Shown: positions 18,438 through 27,720, numbered from the stretch's first letter. The stretch: DNA of 64,000 bases from Methylophilales bacterium MBRSF5 (GCA_001044335.1 CP011001.1:1054001-1118000); one strand, 5' to 3'. The notes: a model not told the origin generated them from the sequence alone. Translations and numbers: made by a program.

Positions 18438-18450
18438 TAATGTAACATTA
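18438..18450. promoter_or_regulatory. Candidate operator dyad upstream of umuDC
   Basis: TAATGT-A-ACATTA is a perfect 13-base dyad centred eight to twenty bases before the umuD start codon. Its position suits autoregulation by the DNA-binding N-terminus of the UmuD-like protein. Short AT-rich dyads occur by chance, so this is tentative. Confidence 0.35.
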
Positions 18451-18646
18451 ATCAAAATTTATTTCTATTTATTAGCGTTAAATAATTGTAAAAAATTTAT
18501 AAAATTGGTGTTGACAAGTAAATTCAAAAACGGCAAAGTGAAGTACAAGCTCTCAAGAACAGCAGTTTGTGGGCAGTTTGAGCTAATATCAGTTTCATGA
18601 TTTAGCAAAAATTTATTCAATTTAAAAAAATATGGAGGAATAATAA

Positions 18647-18919
18647 ATGAATAAAGGCGAACTAATCGAAGCAATCGCTAGCGCAACAGGATCCACAAAG
18701 GCTGATGCCGGACGTGCCCTTGATGCAACCATCGAAAACATCACTAAAGCTCTTAAAAAAGGTGACACAGTAACATTAATTGGATTTGGTACTTTTAAAG
18801 TATCAAAACGTGCTGCTCGAACAGGCCGCAATCCACAAACAGGCGCTGAATTAAAAATTCCAGCAAGAAAAGTTCCATCATTCAAAGCAGGTGCTGGCTT
18901 AAAGGATGCGGTAAACTAA
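18647..18919 (+). CDS. hupB: DNA-binding protein HU
   Basis: 90 residues, the exact length of HU-beta. It begins [15 protein letters not shown], has the [21 protein letters not shown] arm region whose Pro intercalates into DNA, and ends with the [10 protein letters not shown] helix. It is a nucleoid-associated protein that bends DNA without sequence specificity. A strong ribosome site (ATGGAGGAATAATA) precedes the start. A TTGACA at 18511-18516 is a possible -35 box but lacks a good -10 at normal spacing. The gene is monocistronic, bounded by a shared bidirectional terminator. Confidence 0.97.
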   Translation: MNKGELIEAIASATGSTKADAGRALDATIENITKALKKGDTVTLIGFGTFKVSKRAARTGRNPQTGAELKIPARKVPSFKAGAGLKDAVN

Positions 18920-18944
18920 TTCAAAAGTTATTTATTTTAGAATA

Positions 18945-18974
18945 TAAAAAAACCCAGAAAAATCTGGGTTTTTT
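18945..18974. terminator. Bidirectional terminator between hupB and the czc operon
   Basis: AACCCAGA (18950-18957) pairs with TCTGGGTT (18962-18969) with a 4-base loop. A T run follows on the plus strand and an A run precedes, so it can end both converging transcripts. Confidence 0.92.
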
Positions 18975-18991
18975 TATGTCTCCTTATACCT

Positions 18992-21900
18992 CTACTTCGC
19001 AACATTTCTAGCAAACATTTTATACAGCACCGGTAAAACCAATAAGGTCAAAGACGTTGATGTAATCAAGCCACCAATCACAACAATCGCCAACGGCTTT
19101 TGCACCTCTGATCCAGGACCTGTCGCAAATAAAAATGGAATTAGCGCCAACATTGCCACAGAGGCAGTCATCAATACAGGCCTAAGTCTTTGTTTACATC
19201 CTTCAATAATCGCGTTATCAATCTTCATTCCTTCTTTTTGTAATCCTTGGATACAAGAAATCAAAACCACACCATTCAATACAGCAATCCCGGCAAGAGT
19301 AATGAAGCCAACCGATGCAGGAACAGATAAATATTCACCAGTTAAGGCTAAACCAAAAATTCCTCCAATACTGGCGAATGGTAATACGGTAATGATTAAG
19401 GTAGCAAAGCGGACAGAATTAAATAACAAAAACAAAAGGAAAAAAATACCGGCAATCGTTAAAGGAATAATAATAGATAAATGTCCTAGCGCACGGGTCA
19501 TATTTTCAAACTGTCCGCCATACTCAATATAATATCCATCAGGTAAATCTAGCTTTTGATCAATCACTTGCTGCAGATCTGCAACCAAACCACCTAAGTC
19601 GCGACCTTCAACGTTAATGCCGGTGTAGACACGTCGTTTGGCAAACTCACGACTAATACGTGCAGGGCCATCACGCGTCTCAATGGTTGCTAAATCCCCC
19701 AAGGAGACACGAGAGCCGTTTGGTGAAGTCAGCATGATATTACGAATCACATCCTCATCATCGCGATAATGTGCAGGAAACCTGACAGCTGCTCCAAAAT
19801 TTCTTTGGCCCTCATAAATACGAGTTGCTTCTTTTCCTCCAATGGCCATCTCAATCAAATCATTAATCTCAGAAACATTAAATCCATGTCGCGCAATGGC
19901 TGAACGATCTAAGACGATATTCAAATATTGCTGACCCGTGATTTTTTCTACTTTTATTCCTGTTGCTCCATCAATACCTTTTGCTAGCTCGGCCACCTCG
20001 TCTGCTTTTTTTCTTAAGATTTTAATATCGTCACCAAAAATTTTAACCGCAACATCCGCTCTTACCCCTGTTACTAACTCGTCAACCCGATCAGAAATAG
20101 GTTGCATCATCATCAATACCACGCCAGGTAAAAACTTAAGTTTTTCTTTAATGGCATTGGCAATATCATCCTGCGTCCATCCTTCAGGCCACTCTTCTTT
20201 TGGCTTCAAGCTCACTAAAGGGGTCGATTCGTTCTGTGCTTGTGGGTCAGCTGGACTTTCTCCTCGGCCTAATGCGCTGACCACTGACTTCACGCCAGGG
20301 ACTTCCATGATTGCTTTCATGGCTTTAAATTCCATATTGATCGACTCTTCAATGGAGATATTCGGAACTCGATCAATACCAGGGACAATGGACCCTTCCT
20401 TCATCTCCGGAATAAATGAGGTTCCTAAAAAAGGAATGGTAATGACTGATGCCACAAAAAAACCAACTGCGATAGCAACCACCTTCTTCTGATTCACTAA
20501 AACTTTCTTCAATACATTGACATATGGCGTCTTAATTTTTTGAATTAACTTTGTATCTTCACCTGAACCACCCGTGAGAAAGAAACTGCAAAGTGCTGGG
20601 GATAATGAGAAAGACAGTATTAATGAAATAGTTAATGCAATTGCTATAGTTAATGCAAGAGGAGAAAACATTTTTCCTTCCATGCCTTGCATTGTCATCA
20701 ATGGCAAGAATACTAAAATAATGATACCGACACCAAACAGGACTGGGGTGGCCACTTCTTTACAAGCAGCAAAGATAACATTATTTTTATTTTCATTTCT
20801 TTTTTTATGGCCTAAACGATGAAAGGTGTTTTCAACAATCACCACCGAACCATCAACCATTAACCCAATGGCAATGGCTAAACCACCTAGCGACATCAAA
20901 TTGGCAGAAATTCCTAAGTAATTCATCACCATAAAAGTAATTAGTGGGGTCAGTACAAGTGTCATCACGACGATCATGCTTGATCTAAAGTCACCCAAGA
21001 AAATAAATAAGATCGCAATCACCAAAATAATACCCTCAATCAAGACTTTAACTACCGTCGAGATTGCTGCGCTGACCAATTCACTTCGATCGTAATAAGG
21101 AACAATTTTTAAGCCTCCTGGAAGCATTTCATTGTCATTAATTTCTTGAACTCGCTCTTTAATATTTTTAACTACCTCTTTAGCATTTCCACCTCTCAAC
21201 ATCATCACCACACCACCAACGGCTTCACTGACTCCATTCTTGATTACCGCACCAACTCGAACTTCATAACCAATTTTGACCTCTCCGATATCTCGCATGT
21301 AAATTGGAATACCGTCTGTCTCTTTCAATACAATATTCTCAATATCGTTCACGGTTTGAATTAGGCCTTCACCTCTGATCAGATATTGCTGAGCACCTTT
21401 CGGCAACACTCCAGCTCCGCTATTGATGTTATTTTTTTCCAATGCCTCAAACACTCGAGACATTTTTATTTTGTAGTGGGCTAATCGATCGGGATTCACC
21501 AGCACCTGATACTGCTTTACGTAGCCTCCTTGTGAATTGATCTCGGCGACACCTGTAATGTTTCTAAGCAAAGGCCTGACGACCCAGTCATTAATTGTTC
21601 GGCGATTGGTCAATTCAGGGATTGTGAGCTGCCTTCCCTCTTCACCGGGAAGCTCAAGAGTGTACTGAAAAATTTCACCTAGACCAGTAGAGACAGGTCC
21701 TAAAATGGGTGATATGCCTTTTGGCATGACATCTTGCACTTGCATTAGGCGCTCCATCACCAACTGTCGAGCAAAGTAAACATCTGTGGCGTCATTAAAT
21801 ACTAAAGTGATTAATGAAAGGGCATCTTTGTTAAGAGATCTCATTTCCACTAATCCTGGGAGTCCAGTCATGGCAATTTCAATTGGTACAGTAATGAATC

Positions 21901-22087
21901 TCTCCACCTCTTCTGGGGATTTTCCGGTTGCAACCGTTGCTACCTGAACTTGAATATTGGTTACATCAGGAAATGCATCTAAGGATAATTTTTGTGCAGC
22001 AAAAAAACCACTGATAATCAACATGGCAGATATCACCATGACAATTAACCTCTGGTTTAATGACCCTTTTATAAATGCTTCAATCAT
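18992..22087 (-). CDS. czcA: CzcA-type heavy-metal RND efflux pump, inner-membrane component
   Basis: 1031 residues with the RND layout: one membrane helix at the start (LIVMVISAMLIISGFFAA), a large periplasmic loop, a block of six helices, a second loop, and a final block of helices. The proton-relay helix IAIGLMVDGSVVIVEN keeps the second Asp and the Glu. The first Asp of the classic zinc/cobalt/cadmium signature (DFG) is replaced by Ile, as in other metal-RND subgroups, so the metal is not certain. Last gene of czcCBA. The proton-driven tripartite complex exports metals from periplasm and cytoplasm to the outside. Confidence 0.93.
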   Translation of the reverse strand: MIEAFIKGSLNQRLIVMVISAMLIISGFFAAQKLSLDAFPDVTNIQVQVATVATGKSPEEVERFITVPIEIAMTGLPGLVEMRSLNKDALSLITLVFNDATDVYFARQLVMERLMQVQDVMPKGISPILGPVSTGLGEIFQYTLELPGEEGRQLTIPELTNRRTINDWVVRPLLRNITGVAEINSQGGYVKQYQVLVNPDRLAHYKIKMSRVFEALEKNNINSGAGVLPKGAQQYLIRGEGLIQTVNDIENIVLKETDGIPIYMRDIGEVKIGYEVRVGAVIKNGVSEAVGGVVMMLRGGNAKEVVKNIKERVQEINDNEMLPGGLKIVPYYDRSELVSAAISTVVKVLIEGIILVIAILFIFLGDFRSSMIVVMTLVLTPLITFMVMNYLGISANLMSLGGLAIAIGLMVDGSVVIVENTFHRLGHKKRNENKNNVIFAACKEVATPVLFGVGIIILVFLPLMTMQGMEGKMFSPLALTIAIALTISLILSFSLSPALCSFFLTGGSGEDTKLIQKIKTPYVNVLKKVLVNQKKVVAIAVGFFVASVITIPFLGTSFIPEMKEGSIVPGIDRVPNISIEESINMEFKAMKAIMEVPGVKSVVSALGRGESPADPQAQNESTPLVSLKPKEEWPEGWTQDDIANAIKEKLKFLPGVVLMMMQPISDRVDELVTGVRADVAVKIFGDDIKILRKKADEVAELAKGIDGATGIKVEKITGQQYLNIVLDRSAIARHGFNVSEINDLIEMAIGGKEATRIYEGQRNFGAAVRFPAHYRDDEDVIRNIMLTSPNGSRVSLGDLATIETRDGPARISREFAKRRVYTGINVEGRDLGGLVADLQQVIDQKLDLPDGYYIEYGGQFENMTRALGHLSIIIPLTIAGIFFLLFLLFNSVRFATLIITVLPFASIGGIFGLALTGEYLSVPASVGFITLAGIAVLNGVVLISCIQGLQKEGMKIDNAIIEGCKQRLRPVLMTASVAMLALIPFLFATGPGSEVQKPLAIVVIGGLITSTSLTLLVLPVLYKMFARNVAK

Positions 22088-22093
22088 ATGAAA

Positions 22094-23221
22094 TTATTCT
22101 TTAGCATAAAGTCGTTCATTATTCAGATGAAAAGCGCCATCTATCACCACCTCTTCACCCTCGAGAAGACCGTCATCAATATGAACGGCATCTTTATTTT
22201 TTATCCCCAGCGTTACTGGACGCATCAAAAACTTATTTTCACCCGTCTTAACAAAAATATTAGGGATGTCATCAATAGAGACAATCGCATTGATTGGAAC
22301 ACCAACTTTTTCAATTTTTTTTCCAGACACTTTCATCGTAATTAGCATGTCTGGTTTTAATAGGCCATGAGCATTATCGATTTCAGTACGTATAGTTACG
22401 GTTCTGGTTACTGGGTCCACAATATCCCCAAGGTAAGTGATTTTTCCCTCAACAAATTTACTCTCATATGCTGGAACATCAATGAGAATTTCGTCGCCTT
22501 CTTTTAAAAAACCAATTTGACGCTCAGGTACTTGAGCCACACCCCACACTTCATTTAACATGGCAATGGTAAAAATGTCCTCTGTGGGATCTACCACCTG
22601 CCCGACATTCACATTTTTCTTAATAATTTTTCCGTCAATCTTGGCCACAATATTGGTTGTTGCATCAATTTGTGTTTCAGATTGGATAGCCTCAATATCT
22701 TCAACTGTCATGCCCATGACAAATAACTGATCTTTGCTAGCCTCCATGTCTGCCTTTGCTGCCGATAATTCAGTTTTTCGTTCTAATTTTTGAGCTTCAC
22801 TCACTACATCGGCATCAAACAATAAGACAGCTCTCTCATATGCTTTCGTTTTTAATTCCACCATTTGAACAGCTTTAATGTAGGCAAGCTGTTGCTTTGC
22901 AAGCTCTGTACTGTTAATTACTGCGAGCACATCCCCTTGCTTAACGGTTTTTCCTAGCTCACCTTTAATTTCAATAATTCTTCCTTGCACCGGTGAGCCA
23001 ATTCTTGCTAACAAATTTTGCTTCACTTCGATGCTGCCAGGAATATCTAAGGTTTTCTTAATGGGAATAATTTTTGCAGGCTCAAATTTAATTTGATCTA
23101 ATATATCTGCACCGGCTGTGACTTCATTTGGATTTTTTTTCGCAACATCAGCAATCTCATTATCATTACTACAAGATCCTAGAATTAAAAAAATAAATAA
23201 TAATAAATATTGTGTTTTCAT
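22094..23221 (-). CDS. czcB: CzcB-type periplasmic adaptor (membrane fusion protein), lipoprotein
   Basis: 375 residues. A lipobox ends at Cys17 (FLILGSC), then comes a barrel/lipoyl region (RIGSPVQGRIIEIKGELGKTVKQGDVL), a central alpha-hairpin, the second lipoyl half (IVAKIDGKIIKKNVNVGQVV) and a beta-barrel (VPAYESKFVEGKITYLGDIV). It bridges the inner-membrane CzcA pump and the outer-membrane CzcC channel. Gaps of 6 bases to czcA and 1 base to czcC show a tight operon. There is no His-rich extension that would point to a particular metal. Confidence 0.92.
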   Translation of the reverse strand: MKTQYLLLFIFLILGSCSNDNEIADVAKKNPNEVTAGADILDQIKFEPAKIIPIKKTLDIPGSIEVKQNLLARIGSPVQGRIIEIKGELGKTVKQGDVLAVINSTELAKQQLAYIKAVQMVELKTKAYERAVLLFDADVVSEAQKLERKTELSAAKADMEASKDQLFVMGMTVEDIEAIQSETQIDATTNIVAKIDGKIIKKNVNVGQVVDPTEDIFTIAMLNEVWGVAQVPERQIGFLKEGDEILIDVPAYESKFVEGKITYLGDIVDPVTRTVTIRTEIDNAHGLLKPDMLITMKVSGKKIEKVGVPINAIVSIDDIPNIFVKTGENKFLMRPVTLGIKNKDAVHIDDGLLEGEEVVIDGAFHLNNERLYAKE

Positions 23222-23222
23222 A

Positions 23223-24452
23223 TCACTCCATTATTTTTGACCCTAACAACTGCTCCATCTCCATAATAGAAACAATGTAATCAAGGCGTGCTGATAGATA
23301 ATCTTTTCGAACAATTCGTTGAGTTCTTTGCGCATCAAGATATTCTAAAATTCCTCTTTCTCCAAATCGATATGCGGCCTCAACCACCTTTAATACCGAC
23401 TCTGCTTGAGCCAACAAATTTTCTTCAAATGTTAATACCTGTTCTTTCGCAATCAAATAACGCTGATAAGCAGCATCGATATCTCTTTTTAACAACAATG
23501 ATTGCTGGTTATAAGTCGCTTCTACTTCTCTTAAATTAGCCTCTGCTTGACTAATCTGACCTTCTCTTTGATTCCAGATGGGAAGGGGGATGCTAACCCC
23601 AATCGTATAATTTCTAATGCCTGGGTCTTGATTGACACCTGCACTCAAGGTTACCCCTGGATTAACAAGATTTTTTTCTAACTTAATTTTATTTTCAAAA
23701 ACTGATGAAGCGGCTTTCAGTTGTTTTAATCTAGGGCTCTCGGAAATTAAGTTGGTTACATCTGATTTACTGATATTGATATTAGACTCGGGAAACTTAC
23801 CTTCGAGATCAAAATCATCAGGCATATTTTGACCAATCAAGCCTTTTAGAAAAAACTTCCTTTCTTGAATTCTTAATTTCGCTGCCTGTGCATCCCGTTT
23901 AGCTGCCAACAGCTCAGTATCTGCTTTGATTAGCTCATATCTTGGAGACTCACCCACATTGACTCTGAGTTCAACACGATCTCGTATATCTTGTATGACC
24001 TTTTGATCCGCATCAGCAATTTTTAAAATTTCCTGATTATGAATCACGTCATAAAATGCTGACTTAATATTCAACATTAGGTTAATTTTAGTTCCGCGGT
24101 TTAATTCATCAACAAATTCTAGATTGGATTCCGCTATGTCTTTTCTTGATTTACGAACATCTGAGAATTCTAATGGTTGTGAAATACCCAATGCCCAGTT
24201 TTTATCATTTTCAGTAGGAGGCGTTCTGGTTTTTGTAGGGCCTACTGCAAGACCAACCGACGGGTTTAAATATTGTTCCGCAACAGTGATGCCAGCTTTA
24301 GCAGCGTCTTGTTTGGCTTGGATCACATCAATTACTGGATTGGCTTGATTCGCTATATCAATGAGATCGTCGAGGGTGAAAACTGGATTTGAAAACAATT
24401 CAAATGATACAAAAAAAATAAAAAGAAAGTATTTTGACTGTTTTAAAATCAT
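23223..24452 (-). CDS. czcC: CzcC-type outer-membrane efflux channel (TolC family)
   Basis: 409 residues with a signal peptide ending near residue 26, then two copies of the outer-membrane-efflux coiled-coil/strand unit (repeat one around NPSVGLAVGPTKTRT, repeat two around GVTLSAGVNQDPGIRN with IGVSIPLPIWNQREG). It forms the outer-membrane exit duct of the metal pump and is first in the czcCBA operon. Its start lies within the leader of the divergent SDR gene, so the two share about 50 bases of promoter DNA. Confidence 0.92.
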   Translation of the reverse strand: MILKQSKYFLFIFFVSFELFSNPVFTLDDLIDIANQANPVIDVIQAKQDAAKAGITVAEQYLNPSVGLAVGPTKTRTPPTENDKNWALGISQPLEFSDVRKSRKDIAESNLEFVDELNRGTKINLMLNIKSAFYDVIHNQEILKIADADQKVIQDIRDRVELRVNVGESPRYELIKADTELLAAKRDAQAAKLRIQERKFFLKGLIGQNMPDDFDLEGKFPESNINISKSDVTNLISESPRLKQLKAASSVFENKIKLEKNLVNPGVTLSAGVNQDPGIRNYTIGVSIPLPIWNQREGQISQAEANLREVEATYNQQSLLLKRDIDAAYQRYLIAKEQVLTFEENLLAQAESVLKVVEAAYRFGERGILEYLDAQRTQRIVRKDYLSARLDYIVSIMEMEQLLGSKIME

Positions 24453-24505
24453 TGCATTATATTATAAAGTATTCACATTATAAAAACAGAATTTATGAGG
24501 AAAAA

Positions 24506-25189
24506 ATGAGTAAAATTTTTATAACTGGAACCAATCGTGGCTTAGGTTTGGAATTTGTTAAACAATTCTTAAACAGAGGTGATGAAGTCATCGCAACCTG
24601 CAGGAACTCAGAGAATGCATCAGAGTTAAATCAGCTTCAAGATAATCCAAACTTAGAAATATTTTCTCTTGATGTCGGCGATCATAATGCCGTGCAAAAA
24701 TTACAACAACAACTTGCTGATCAGCCCATTGATATATTTATAAACAACGCCGGCATTTGGCGAAGTAGTCAATTAGGAAATATTTCCATTGATGAGTGGA
24801 TGGAAAGTTTTCGAATTAATAGCATCGCCCCTATTAAAACTATTGAATCCTTTCTCCCAAATATAAAGTTAGGGCAAGACAAAAAAGTGATTTCCATTAC
24901 AAGCAAAATGGGAAGTATTGATGATAATACCAGTGGCGGATCGTATATTTATCGCTCTTCAAAAACTGCCTTAAATTCAGCCATGCAAAGCATGCGTCAT
25001 GATCTTAAAAATCATGGCATTGCAACTTGCACATTGCATCCAGGGTGGGTTCGAACAGACATGGGTGGTCCTGGAGGCTGGATTGATGTGTTAGAAAGTG
25101 TTTCTGGCATGATCAAAGTCATTGATCAGCTATCAATTGATAATTCTGGAGAGTACATTGATTACGCAGGAAAAATTATCCCTTGGTAA
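24506..25189 (+). CDS. Short-chain dehydrogenase/reductase
   Basis: About 227 residues from the ATG at 24506, which has GAGGA upstream. An open frame back to 24434 is present but lacks a ribosome site and would add a non-conserved peptide. The Rossmann motif is TGTNRGLG, with NNAG in the middle and catalytic Ser...YRSSK (YxxxK). It belongs to the carbonyl-reductase-like SDRs; the substrate is unknown. The stop overlaps the start of the AlkA-like gene (TAATG), so the two are translationally coupled. Confidence 0.88.
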   Translation: MSKIFITGTNRGLGLEFVKQFLNRGDEVIATCRNSENASELNQLQDNPNLEIFSLDVGDHNAVQKLQQQLADQPIDIFINNAGIWRSSQLGNISIDEWMESFRINSIAPIKTIESFLPNIKLGQDKKVISITSKMGSIDDNTSGGSYIYRSSKTALNSAMQSMRHDLKNHGIATCTLHPGWVRTDMGGPGGWIDVLESVSGMIKVIDQLSIDNSGEYIDYAGKIIPW

Positions 25190-25788
25190 TGCCTTTTGAA
25201 GAAGCTGAAAAATTTTTAAGTAAACAAAGCAAAGAGTGGTCAACGCTTATTCAAGAAATTGGTCCTTGTCGTTTAAAAGTTAGCGATGAGCTCTTGCCAC
25301 ATCAAAGTATTATTAAAAGTATTTTTTTTCAACAGCTTCATCCAAAAGCAGCTACAACAATTTATCAACGCTTTTTAGATTTATTCAACGATGTATTTCC
25401 CTCAGAGCAAGACATCATTAAAAATAAAGATTTACTGAGCTCAACAGGACTATCAAATCAAAAAGCTCAAACGATTCTATCTATTGCTGATGGCTATTTA
25501 CAGAAATTCATTCCTAGTAAAAAAAAAATAAGGCTGCTCAATGATCAAGAGATCATTGAACAATACACCCAAATTAAAGGGGTCGGTGTATGGACTGTAC
25601 AAATGATGCTTATTTTTAATCAGGGGCGCCCAGATATTATGCCAACATCAGATTTAGCAATTCGTAAAAAATATTCTCTACTTACACAAAGGGAATGTCT
25701 AATCACTCCAACTCAATTGATGAAAGAAACCGAAAATCTAAGTCCTTATCGAACTATTGCAGCCTGGTATTTATGGCAAATGAAATAA
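25189..25788 (+). CDS. DNA-3-methyladenine glycosylase, AlkA/HhH-GPD type
   Basis: 199 residues from ATG 25189, coupled to the SDR stop. It is a helix-hairpin-helix glycosylase: HQSIIKSIFFQQLHPKAA at the start of the domain, the HhH hairpin IKGVGVWTVQMMLIF, and the catalytic Asp in DIMPTSDLAIRKKY. It excises alkylated purines from DNA, the first step of base excision repair. It lacks the N-terminal domain of E. coli AlkA, as do many short bacterial members. It ends just before a convergent small membrane-protein gene. Confidence 0.88.
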   Translation: MPFEEAEKFLSKQSKEWSTLIQEIGPCRLKVSDELLPHQSIIKSIFFQQLHPKAATTIYQRFLDLFNDVFPSEQDIIKNKDLLSSTGLSNQKAQTILSIADGYLQKFIPSKKKIRLLNDQEIIEQYTQIKGVGVWTVQMMLIFNQGRPDIMPTSDLAIRKKYSLLTQRECLITPTQLMKETENLSPYRTIAAWYLWQMK

Positions 25789-25791
25789 ATT

Positions 25792-26118
25792 TTACTTCTT
25801 AGCTTTTTTCTTTACTGAATCAGACTGAGTGTGACAGGAGCTGCCTCTTTTATAAGCACACATGACTGTTAAAAGATCAATAACGAGTTGAAAAATTACT
25901 ATATACGCCAAGACCTGAACAATGTAGCTGCCCCAATTGATTGAAACGAGATCCGTGACAGGTTGACTCATTGAGTTTGCTCCAAGACACATAAAAAATA
26001 CTCTTGTATTCTCATACAAAGTAGCGCCATCTTGGACTACTGAAGTCACTGCTGGAACATATGTTAAGGGTAAGAGTAAAAATATCCAAAAAATTACACG
26101 AACAAATGCGCAACGCAT
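25792..26118 (-). CDS. Small membrane protein of unknown function
   Basis: 108 residues with AAGGAG before the start codon. It has an N-terminal hydrophobic helix (about residues 7-28) and a second one (about residues 66-88, IVQVLAYIVIFQLVIDLL), and a Lys-rich tail ending KKKAKK. Four Cys residues are spread through the protein. I do not recognise a family. The gene lies 15 bases after the msrA start region on the same strand and may be co-transcribed with msrA. Confidence 0.7.
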   Translation of the reverse strand: MRCAFVRVIFWIFLLLPLTYVPAVTSVVQDGATLYENTRVFFMCLGANSMSQPVTDLVSINWGSYIVQVLAYIVIFQLVIDLLTVMCAYKRGSSCHTQSDSVKKKAKK

Positions 26119-26133
26119 GTTTATAACTCCTTA

Positions 26134-26694
26134 TTAATTAGTAAACGAAAAATCTCTAACAAAATGACAAGAATACCCGCTGGGGTTCTTTTTTATGTAG
26201 TCCTGATGATCCAGCTGTGCAGCATAGAATGTCTGAAAAGGGAGAACTTCTGTGACCACTGGGTCTGGCCAATGACCACTTTGATTGACCTTTATAATGA
26301 CTTCATTAGCGATATGCTTCTGTTCATCATTGAGATAAAAAATAGCAGAACGATATTGAGTCCCAATATCGTTACCTTGTTGATTTTTAGTTGTTGGATT
26401 ATGCATCCGGAAGAATTCAAACAGTAGTTGTTCTAACGAAATAACTTTCTCGTCGTAAGAGATATAAATTGTTTCAGCATGGCCAGTTAATCCTGTTTTA
26501 ACATCATCATAAGTCGCATTTTCCAATGAACCCCCTGAAAATCCGACCTCGGTATTAAGCACCCCAGGAAGGTCTTGCAGCAAATATTCCAACCCCCAGT
26601 AGCAACCACCGGCTAAATAAATTTCTTTTTTTTGCATTGAAAAAACCGTAAACGATTGAGTAAACAGCAGGAGACCTGCCAATAAAAATTTCAT
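26134..26694 (-). CDS. msrA: Peptide methionine sulfoxide reductase MsrA, exported form
   Basis: 186 residues. An N-terminal signal peptide (about residues 1-19, LLAGLLLFTQSFTVFS) is followed by the MsrA domain with catalytic Cys in AGGCYWGLEYLL, the family stretch VGFSGGSLENATYDDVKTGLTGHAE, the FFRMHNPTTKNQQGNDIGTQYRS segment and the C-terminal DHQDYIKKNP. It reduces methionine-S-sulfoxide in proteins, here probably in the periplasm where XoxF and cytochromes work. A resolving Cys is present in GYSCHFVRDF. Confidence 0.93.
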   Translation of the reverse strand: MKFLLAGLLLFTQSFTVFSMQKKEIYLAGGCYWGLEYLLQDLPGVLNTEVGFSGGSLENATYDDVKTGLTGHAETIYISYDEKVISLEQLLFEFFRMHNPTTKNQQGNDIGTQYRSAIFYLNDEQKHIANEVIIKVNQSGHWPDPVVTEVLPFQTFYAAQLDHQDYIKKNPSGYSCHFVRDFSFTN

Positions 26695-26703
26695 AAAATT
26701 TAA

Positions 26704-26868
26704 TTACGCACAATCACCAAAAGCTTCAAGATATCTTGTCTGGCATTCTTTATCTTCGCTTAAACATTTTTCAATATCTTCAGGTATTGATTTTTTTGTG
26801 GATAATTTTTTATCCTTGGATAAGGTATTCATCGCCTCGAATCCACTACTGTGATAGCTTGGCATCAT
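26704..26868 (-). CDS. Small hypothetical protein (54 aa)
   Basis: A short frame of 54 codons preceded by AAGGAGAAAG at good spacing. It starts with two Met codons (MMPSYHSSGFEAM) and ends ARG-rich to Cys-Ala (FGDCA). It holds three Cys (EKCLSEDKECQ and near the end) and many charged residues, with no signal peptide. It lies upstream of msrA on the same strand with a 9-base gap and may be part of that transcript. Function unknown. Confidence 0.6.
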   Translation of the reverse strand: MMPSYHSSGFEAMNTLSKDKKLSTKKSIPEDIEKCLSEDKECQTRYLEAFGDCA

Positions 26869-26965
26869 CTTTCTCCTTGTGAGATCAAATTGGTATAAAT
26901 TAGCTTGTGGCTAAAACCATACGATTAAGGATATCAAAATAAGTTCAGGAAGGGCAAGATAAAAA

Positions 26966-27364
26966 TTAATTAGTTAACATACAAGTTCCCTCTCGGATTC
27001 GAGAAGAAAATTGTTTATCTTGTTTTTCGAATTCGGAATAATCTTTTAACAACAAGTTGTATCGATTCAAATATGTTTTTTGGTAGTGAGCAACGGTTTT
27101 TGAATCTACATCCTGTGTGTACTTCTCACATACTAATTCTTCCTCGCCTAACTTACATTCTGCAAGACTGTAGTTGACATGATTTGTTTTTAATCCCAAC
27201 TGGTCATCATAAACCCACAACTCTTTTTGATTATCAGATGCCTGCTCCGCCCATTCACTGCTGGTGGTGAGTTTCAAATCACACTCAATATTGATTGTTT
27301 TTGCATGAACAAAAGAAAAACAAAAAATTAGCAACAATAAAACAGATGACTTAATAGGAGTCAT
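26966..27364 (-). CDS. Hypothetical exported protein
   Basis: 132 residues with a clear signal peptide (hydrophobic residues 8-19, cleavage about after VHA at 21) and a mature part of about 110 residues with four Cys (IECDL, AECKL, LVCEK, GTCML) that could form two disulphides. I recognise no family. It is one of several short, probably lineage-specific genes between 25.8 and 28.6 kb. Confidence 0.65.
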   Translation of the reverse strand: MTPIKSSVLLLLIFCFSFVHAKTINIECDLKLTTSSEWAEQASDNQKELWVYDDQLGLKTNHVNYSLAECKLGEEELVCEKYTQDVDSKTVAHYQKTYLNRYNLLLKDYSEFEKQDKQFSSRIREGTCMLTN

Positions 27365-27401
27365 AAAAAATCCTTTAGTTATTTTTATAAGAAAAAGGTA
27401 A

Positions 27402-27524
27402 TTACCAGCCTAATTCACAAATCAAATTTTCATCACCAAGCAGTTTTTCGCAACGTTCTGGGTAAATATAAAAATAACCAACGATTAAAAGCAGAATGAT
27501 AATAATGTAAGTAACTTTTTTCAT
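27402..27524 (-). CDS. Small single-helix membrane protein (40 aa)
   Basis: Forty codons with GGAGG before the start. Residues 5-20 are a hydrophobic helix (TYIIIILLLIVGYFYI); the rest is a short tail with two Cys (ERCEKLL, NLICELGW). It resembles the many small inner-membrane proteins of unknown role. Same strand as its neighbours, 37 bases upstream of the exported-protein gene. Confidence 0.55.
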   Translation of the reverse strand: MKKVTYIIIILLLIVGYFYIYPERCEKLLGDENLICELGW

Positions 27525-27597
27525 AATTCCTCCGTATTTAAATCTAGAGAATCATTAGTTACATGATTATGATAATAAATCTAATGAAAAGTTACAT

Positions 27598-27720
27598 TTA
27601 TTTTTTTTCTTTATTTTTTTCTGGTGACTTCTGTTTAGTTAATTTTTGCTTTTTTTCTTTTTCTTTCAGTTTTGCAAGTTCTTGCAACACGGTAAATCCG
27701 CTTTCAAAAAAATTTGCCAT
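27598..27720 (-). CDS. Small Lys-rich protein (40 aa)
   Basis: Forty codons with an AGGGAA ribosome site. It begins MANFFESGFTVLQELAKLKE and ends in an almost pure Lys/Glu/Gln tail. It is predicted to be a short amphipathic helix with a basic coiled tail. The codon pattern is simple A-rich DNA, so the coding call is cautious. Function unknown. Confidence 0.45.
   Translation of the reverse strand: MANFFESGFTVLQELAKLKEKEKKQKLTKQKSPEKNKEKK

Noticed and set aside
18430-18646. LexA (SOS) box before umuDC
   Set aside because: No CTGT-N8-ACAG or close match between the umuD start and the hupB start on either strand.
26164-26427. Plus-strand frame within msrA
   Set aside because: It is antisense to a well-conserved catalytic domain and has no ribosome site; treated as a shadow of msrA.
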